Shown here in pieces: positions 60,152-64,000 of a DNA stretch of 64,000 bases; position 1 is the first letter of the stretch, and each line of letters begins with the position of its first letter. A model generated the notes under the pieces. That model saw only the letters and a program-made list of their open reading frames with translations. It had not been told where the DNA came from and searched no databases. The position numbers were made by a program, and so were the translations under genes. The DNA lies in assembly GCA_031277685.1 (NCBI GenBank), contig JAITLV010000257.1:1-64000 (forward strand), written 5' to 3'. Source of the stretch: Sphingobacterium sp. GTDB lineage: Bacteria; Bacteroidota; Bacteroidia; Sphingobacteriales; Sphingobacteriaceae.

Positions 60152-60204
60152 AGTCTATTTTATTTGGTACGAAAAATGGCACGATTTTACCTAACTTAAC
60201 CATA

Positions 60205-60212
60205 CAAATGTA
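60205..60212 (-). promoter_or_regulatory. -7 box of the integrase promoter
   Basis: TACATTTG on the minus strand matches TAnnTTTG and is identical to the repressor's -7 box at 12817. No clear -33 partner is seen 19 bases upstream. Confidence 0.5.
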
Positions 60213-60301
60213 ATACTAATTATTTTAGCAATGTACATTTGTTACAAAATAAAGCCTGTTTTTGTTAAAAATTAACTTATTTAGTTAGTTATTCTTTCAG
60301 A

Positions 60302-60314
60302 CGGCCATCCCGAC
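60302..60314. other. attachment site attR core
   Basis: CGGCCATCCCGAC, identical to 9260-9272. Chromosomal sequence resumes at 60315 with the tRNA's native terminator. Confidence 0.88.
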
Positions 60315-60322
60315 CAAAATGT

Positions 60323-60358
60323 AAAACCACTTCATTTACAGCAATGAGGTGGTTTTTA
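60323..60358 (+). terminator. original tRNA-Pro terminator
   Basis: A 13-bp stem with one G-T pair (60323-60335 with 60344-60356) and T run. Before integration it directly followed tRNA-Pro. Confidence 0.8.
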
Positions 60359-60378
60359 CTTAGTAGAGGTATTCAATA

Positions 60379-60585
60379 CTATTTCTCCACGACGATAAGA
60401 TCCCGTCCAATCATAAAAGTCACGAGCCATTTCTCTCTAATTTTAAAAGCTTTTAAATTATTGGGTGTGTTTTCACTGGATTCACTTTCCAGTGGCACAT
60501 AAGCATGGAGTACTTCGGCCTCACCCAGCTGTGTAAAGGTACTCCCATTGGTTTCAAAATAACTAAAAGGGCTAATCTTTCCAGA
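60379..60585 (-). pseudogene. remnant coding fragment without start codon
   Basis: 68 sense codons ending in TAG read as a plausible protein C-terminus (NGSTFTQLGEAEVLHAYVPL ... FKIREKWLVTFMIGRDLIVV). No ATG opens it; a stop and a terminator hairpin lie at its head. It looks like the 3' end of a chromosomal gene whose body was lost. It could instead be spurious. Confidence 0.35.
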
Positions 60586-60593
60586 TTAGCCCT
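60568..60593 (-). terminator. terminator of the DUF5107/TPR gene
   Basis: A perfect 11-bp stem (60568-60578 with 60583-60593) with a 4-base loop, followed on the minus strand by TTTTAGTTATTTT, about 40 bases past the stop codon. Confidence 0.75.
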
Positions 60594-60635
60594 AAAACTG
60601 AAGACTGCGTCTTTTTTTATACTCTTTATTCCCAG

Positions 60636-63600
60636 TTAGAACATCCGTTGATCTTGTTCAAAATAAATCCGTTGGATCAGTTCGGGCCAATACTGTGTTA
60701 AATTATCTTTTTGTATTTGGTCAAAAAAAACAGCATTTGATTGTTCCATTGCGGACAAATCCTGCGGTTCATTAGATATCCCGCCAGCGGTTCGATCCAT
60801 CAACTGCTGTTTCGCAAATTGTTGGAGTAAAGATTCATATTTATTTCGCGCTTGTTTATGCCTGCCTATCTGCTGCAAAAAGTTTATTTCAGCTTTCGTA
60901 TTGCCTGTTCTTTTCTGTATGTACGCAGCAAGCCAGTCTGCCAGGATTTCATTTTTCTCCGCCGGATAAGGTTCACCGACTCCCAACCGAAGCGGCCAGC
61001 CCCTTGATTCCTCCACCTTGAGACTGGCTTCCTTATATTTTTTTTGTTGTATGTACTGATAGGCAAGCATCAGTTTACTCTGTACAAAATAATTGTGACC
61101 TTCAGTAGCCCCCTCAAAAGGAAGGATTTCAACCTGCTGCAGTTCATCCTCAGCACGCTTATATTCTTTATTGAGCAATAAAGTCCTTACATGTGCCAGT
61201 GTAAGGATGTAATTCTTTGGAAATTCTTTATGGTACTTTGTACTTAAATCGAGCGCTTGATCATAACGTTTCCCTTTATTTAACAATTCAATCGAACGAA
61301 GGCCATATCGCCATTGATCAGGCTCAACCTTCGCTGCCATTAGCATATTTTGAATAGCACTACCGATCTGGCTGTCTTCTTCAACACTGGATTTCAACGA
61401 AAAATAGGCCCCGAAATCTGTAGGTTCTTCCACTACAGCAGCTAATAACTGTTGTGCTTTATGCCCTTGATTTCTGAAACGATAGAGTAAAGCCTGAAGA
61501 TAACTTACTTTCCAATTTTTAAGCTGCCCCCCTGCCCATTGAAATATAGGCTCACTTTCTTCTCGAAATGGGAACACAAAAACAGGATTACTTGCCGCAG
61601 CACGCTCGAGGTATGTTCGACTCACTGCCAGATCATTTCTGGTTAACCATGCCAGCCAAAGTAACATCTCTGTGTTCGGCTTGTTTTCGTTAAGTAAAAT
61701 GACAGCCCGCTTGTATTCATGGAGATCAGCATACCATACCGCCAATTCAAAACATTTCTCCGAAGCAAATTCTTGCCTCGATACGACCTCATTGTTCTCT
61801 TCAAACTGAACAAAAGCATTAAAAGGATCATATTGTGCAATTTTCTCACGCGTTATTGCATTTTGAGCCACTCCTTGCCGCTTTTGAATAAGCAGTTGCA
61901 ATTGCAATGCATCTATATTTAGCGCATTGGCCTCTATTGCCTTTTGCACATAAACAAGCGCTGGTTCATATTGGGTAATCCGATAATGATATTTGGCGAG
62001 CTGTAAATACGCAGCACTTCGCCAGGCAGGATCCAACGATGCCACTTCAAATCCGTCCAGTGCATCATGGCTCTTTTCCAGCTTACTGGCAGCCAAACCA
62101 TAATAATAATTTGCTGCCGCATGGTAAGTATCAATGGACAGCGCCTGGCGCGCATAGTCATAACATCGTGTATAGTCCATTTTGAACCAAGCCAACTTTA
62201 TCTTTTCGAGCAATAAATCCATTTTAGGAACCTGCTTTTCCGTGAGACCATTTAACAGGATTTCCGCTGCGTTATATTGTCTGAATCGGAGAAGATCACG
62301 TACTTGAAATAGCTTTGTTTGATTACTATCCAACGTTTCGTCCCTGATTAGTGCTGTAGGCCGATCTAAAGCTTTTCCAGCTTCATCTTCCCGTAAATCA
62401 ACATAATCTTTCCCAATCTTTAAGTAATAGGGAGTGTTTCCTGTTTTCAGCTCCAGAACCACCTGCTTCACCTCACCAACCTGTGCCATGAGACGCTCAG
62501 CTCCCAATACCTGACCTGTACTATCAAGTGCAAAAATGCTGTCCTGAAGAGGCCGTCTGGGATCCATTGTCAATAACAGTTTCCGCCCCTCCTGTTTCGC
62601 TTGCAGTGCGCCTGATAATTGAAAGCTTTTAGGTTGCCCTATCCCTGCAAAAGGCATCCAATACTCAGCCCAGGTATCATGCTGATAAGGAGCAAGCCCG
62701 ATTTGCTTAAATGGTGTTAAACTGCTGGAAGGTACATTCTGGTTAAATAAACGTCCACTCTGAATCTCCACATACTGCCCGCTCTTGTCTGTGAGTAGAT
62801 TCTCCCAGATCTGACCATCTCCAGCTTGTGACCACAGGAATATTTTCTTACCCAATTTATCCTCGCGCAGCGCATAGCGGGCCATACCATAATCCCGATC
62901 CTTATAATATACGCCAAAGGCCTTACTATGTGCACCTAGCACATGGTAAGACTTCGAACTGCCAAATGCATTTTCACGGTAATAGGATAGATCGTGCCCC
63001 TGCTCGTCAATAGGCCATGGATGCGCATCCCCATCGTGACCGATATATCTATTCCCCGGATACAAAAACTTCAAGTCCTCCCCGGCAGCTACACCAAGAT
63101 TCATCCAAGTGTAGTAAGGTTGCTCCACCGCGCTGCTATTGGACCAGAAAGAATGTGTAGAGAAATAACCTTTATCTTTTTCCAGACGGATTTCCAATGT
63201 CCAGTTGCTACGGCTTAACAGATCAAAGACATGGATAAAACAACTAGCGCTACCATCAGCATGCTCCTGTATCAGGTAATCCACCGGCGTTGAAGTATTC
63301 GGTGTATGGCCGATAATACCATAATTTGCTTCAATACCGCCGCTGGTCCAAGGTCCCCGCATCGCGATATCCCTGAACTTAACGACACCATTGTTATAGA
63401 TATAATCCCGTTTACCTATTTTATCATAAGCGGACCAGATCTTCCCTCCAATTTCGGGCATGACCTCGACGCGGATATAATCATTTTCTAAAATCACTGT
63501 CTTCCATTCTTTCTCAACTGCGGTATTTGTAAAACCATCAAATCGAAAATAAGGATACAACTTCTGTACCGCCGCGATAGGATCCGGATCCGAAAACGGA

Positions 63601-63704
63601 TAGGTTGTATAACGTTTTTTTATTTCTGAGATTCTAGTGGGCTGCTGTGCCATTGCAGCCAATACACAATTGCCTAGCAACAGTACCGCTATCCATTTTT
63701 TCAT
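60636..63704 (-). CDS. exported DUF5107 / TPR protein
   Basis: 1022 residues. A signal peptide (about 1-19, ending AAMAQ) is followed by a DUF5107 domain (about 55-350), a galactose-mutarotase-like beta-sandwich (VEVMPEIGGKIWSAYDKIGK ... GIEANYGIIGHTPNTSTPVD). TPR repeats fill about 450-950 (YYYGLAASKLEKSHDALDGF, AAYLQLAKYHYRITQYEPAL). Family members occur in Bacteroidota sugar-utilisation loci. It lies upstream, on the same strand, of nothing in the phage, so it is plainly chromosomal. Substrate unknown. Confidence 0.85.
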   Translation of the reverse strand: MKKWIAVLLLGNCVLAAMAQQPTRISEIKKRYTTYPFSDPDPIAAVQKLYPYFRFDGFTNTAVEKEWKTVILENDYIRVEVMPEIGGKIWSAYDKIGKRDYIYNNGVVKFRDIAMRGPWTSGGIEANYGIIGHTPNTSTPVDYLIQEHADGSASCFIHVFDLLSRSNWTLEIRLEKDKGYFSTHSFWSNSSAVEQPYYTWMNLGVAAGEDLKFLYPGNRYIGHDGDAHPWPIDEQGHDLSYYRENAFGSSKSYHVLGAHSKAFGVYYKDRDYGMARYALREDKLGKKIFLWSQAGDGQIWENLLTDKSGQYVEIQSGRLFNQNVPSSSLTPFKQIGLAPYQHDTWAEYWMPFAGIGQPKSFQLSGALQAKQEGRKLLLTMDPRRPLQDSIFALDSTGQVLGAERLMAQVGEVKQVVLELKTGNTPYYLKIGKDYVDLREDEAGKALDRPTALIRDETLDSNQTKLFQVRDLLRFRQYNAAEILLNGLTEKQVPKMDLLLEKIKLAWFKMDYTRCYDYARQALSIDTYHAAANYYYGLAASKLEKSHDALDGFEVASLDPAWRSAAYLQLAKYHYRITQYEPALVYVQKAIEANALNIDALQLQLLIQKRQGVAQNAITREKIAQYDPFNAFVQFEENNEVVSRQEFASEKCFELAVWYADLHEYKRAVILLNENKPNTEMLLWLAWLTRNDLAVSRTYLERAAASNPVFVFPFREESEPIFQWAGGQLKNWKVSYLQALLYRFRNQGHKAQQLLAAVVEEPTDFGAYFSLKSSVEEDSQIGSAIQNMLMAAKVEPDQWRYGLRSIELLNKGKRYDQALDLSTKYHKEFPKNYILTLAHVRTLLLNKEYKRAEDELQQVEILPFEGATEGHNYFVQSKLMLAYQYIQQKKYKEASLKVEESRGWPLRLGVGEPYPAEKNEILADWLAAYIQKRTGNTKAEINFLQQIGRHKQARNKYESLLQQFAKQQLMDRTAGGISNEPQDLSAMEQSNAVFFDQIQKDNLTQYWPELIQRIYFEQDQRMF

Positions 63705-63839
63705 TGGAATAGTATTTATTCATTAATCTATTATCTACACACATGCAAACCCTTTTTGACAATATAACTGGTAGGAGATTCGTCTTCCTTATAACCCTGT
63801 TTGAATTATTGCAACAACGGTCTGCGCAGCTGTTCATAT

Positions 63840-64000
63840 TTATTGCTCTATCATCACAATGATCCCCTTATTCTTTGGAATTGAGATCCTGCCCCCCAGC
63901 TTATAGGGGCTACCCTCTTGAAAATTGCTTATTGCCGGAATCGAAAGTTTAGCTTTTTTCGGATCAATGCCCAATTTATCCCAATCAATTGATAATTGCA
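63840..64000 (-). CDS. 3' end of a probable glycoside hydrolase-type protein (partial)
   Basis: The last ~52 codons of a minus-strand gene that continues beyond the window. It encodes LSIDWDKLGIDPKKAKLSIP, then ISNFQEGSPYKLGGRISIPK and a final GIIVMIEQ. This resembles the C-terminal beta-sandwich of DUF6067/GH-like secreted proteins ('L-LDW-ALGLD ... I-GFQ ... G-L-I'). It is followed by the DUF5107 gene, a pairing that fits a carbohydrate locus. Confidence 0.6.
   Translation of the reverse strand, partial: QLSIDWDKLGIDPKKAKLSIPAISNFQEGSPYKLGGRISIPKNKGIIVMIEQ

Larger units (their letters stand above)
9260..60314. mobile_element. integrated siphophage-type prophage
   Basis: The element is bounded by 13-bp direct repeats. 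It carries an integrase, an S24 repressor, an antirepressor, replication genes, both terminase subunits, portal, capsid, tail tube, tail chaperones, a 1095-residue tape measure protein, tail tip or fibre proteins and an endolysin. No sheath or contractile baseplate genes are seen, so the tail is probably long and flexible. The only clear defects are the methyltransferase frame break and a truncated HNH-like fragment, so the prophage may be functional. Confidence 0.93.

Noticed and set aside
9260..60314. Second attachment site or nested element inside the prophage
   Set aside because: I found no additional integrase, transposase, terminal inverted repeats or other copy of the 13-bp core within the element.
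63634..63837. Small minus-strand gene between the DUF5107 gene and the partial gene
   Set aside because: It overlaps the DUF5107 signal peptide region in another frame and has no protein-like composition; the interval more likely holds the leader of the DUF5107 gene.
1..64000. CRISPR array
   Set aside because: The only tandem repeats are the 11-bp iterons at 18182, the 60-bp coding repeat at 22501 and the 147-bp duplication at 7352. None has the repeat-spacer layout, and no cas gene is present.

Overview
The window is chromosomal DNA of a Bacteroidota bacterium, most like Sphingobacterium or a near relative, carrying one complete-looking integrated siphophage-type prophage. The host assignment rests on FecR/ECF sigma pairs with STN and DUF4974-type domains, a DUF5107/TPR protein, AT-rich DNA, and promoters of the Bacteroidota form TTTG-N19-TAnnTTTG.

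Left chromosomal flank (1-9272): two minus-strand sigma/anti-sigma pairs (1353-1910 with 117-1220; 7622-8155 with 6510-7625). The second pair is followed by an exported STN/repeat protein (4768-6495) instead of a SusC-type receptor. Between and after them lie a membrane protein, an FMN reductase, a VF530-type protein, a J-domain/KTSC protein and a small outer-membrane beta-barrel. The flank ends in tRNA-Pro(GGG).

Prophage (9260-60314, about 51 kb): it is inserted in the 3' end of tRNA-Pro. The 13-bp core CGGCCATCCCGAC is present at both ends, and a tyrosine integrase sits just inside the right end. Layout: (a) 9357-12713, minus: four small exported or lipoprotein genes, one membrane protein and an S24-type repressor, the likely lysogeny/conversion block; (b) 12749-12779: a consensus promoter starting a rightward early operon that runs to the terminator at 30876. 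It holds a KilA-N antirepressor, tRNA genes, a YqaJ nuclease with an SMC-like ATPase, a replication initiator with embedded 11-bp iterons, a DnaC-like loader, RusA, an SPFH lipoprotein, HNH and HTH proteins, a C5 methyltransferase interrupted at a G8 tract, many small proteins and an SRAP protein; (c) 30962-47522, minus: lysis (GH19 endolysin) and tail, head-tail and capsid genes, including a tail-fibre/M14 carboxypeptidase fusion and a textbook -1 frameshift site in the tail chaperone genes; (d) 47621-51926, plus: an inserted cassette with three glycosyltransferases, a zincin and small proteins; (e) 51880-55785, minus: portal, terminases and small genes; (f) 55901-60151, minus: a 2H phosphoesterase, an HTH/ImmA-IrrE protein with an upstream partner, tRNA-Trp and the integrase.

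The two leftward late blocks start just downstream of the same palindrome (TGCTAAAATTTTAGCA at 47564 and 55823), each followed by a TAnnTTTG box, so one regulator probably controls both.

Right chromosomal flank (60315-64000): the native tRNA terminator, a decayed gene fragment, a DUF5107/TPR exported protein and the 3' end of a probable glycoside-hydrolase-type gene.

The most rewarding points are the frameshift signal (41320-41355), the G-tract-controlled methyltransferase (27065), the iteron origin inside the initiator gene (18182-18259), the glycosyltransferase cassette, the M14 fusion, the candidate anti-CBASS-like 2H protein beside a possible toxin-antitoxin pair, and a tRNA-Leu-like gene with about 100 extra bases in its anticodon region (14177-14355).
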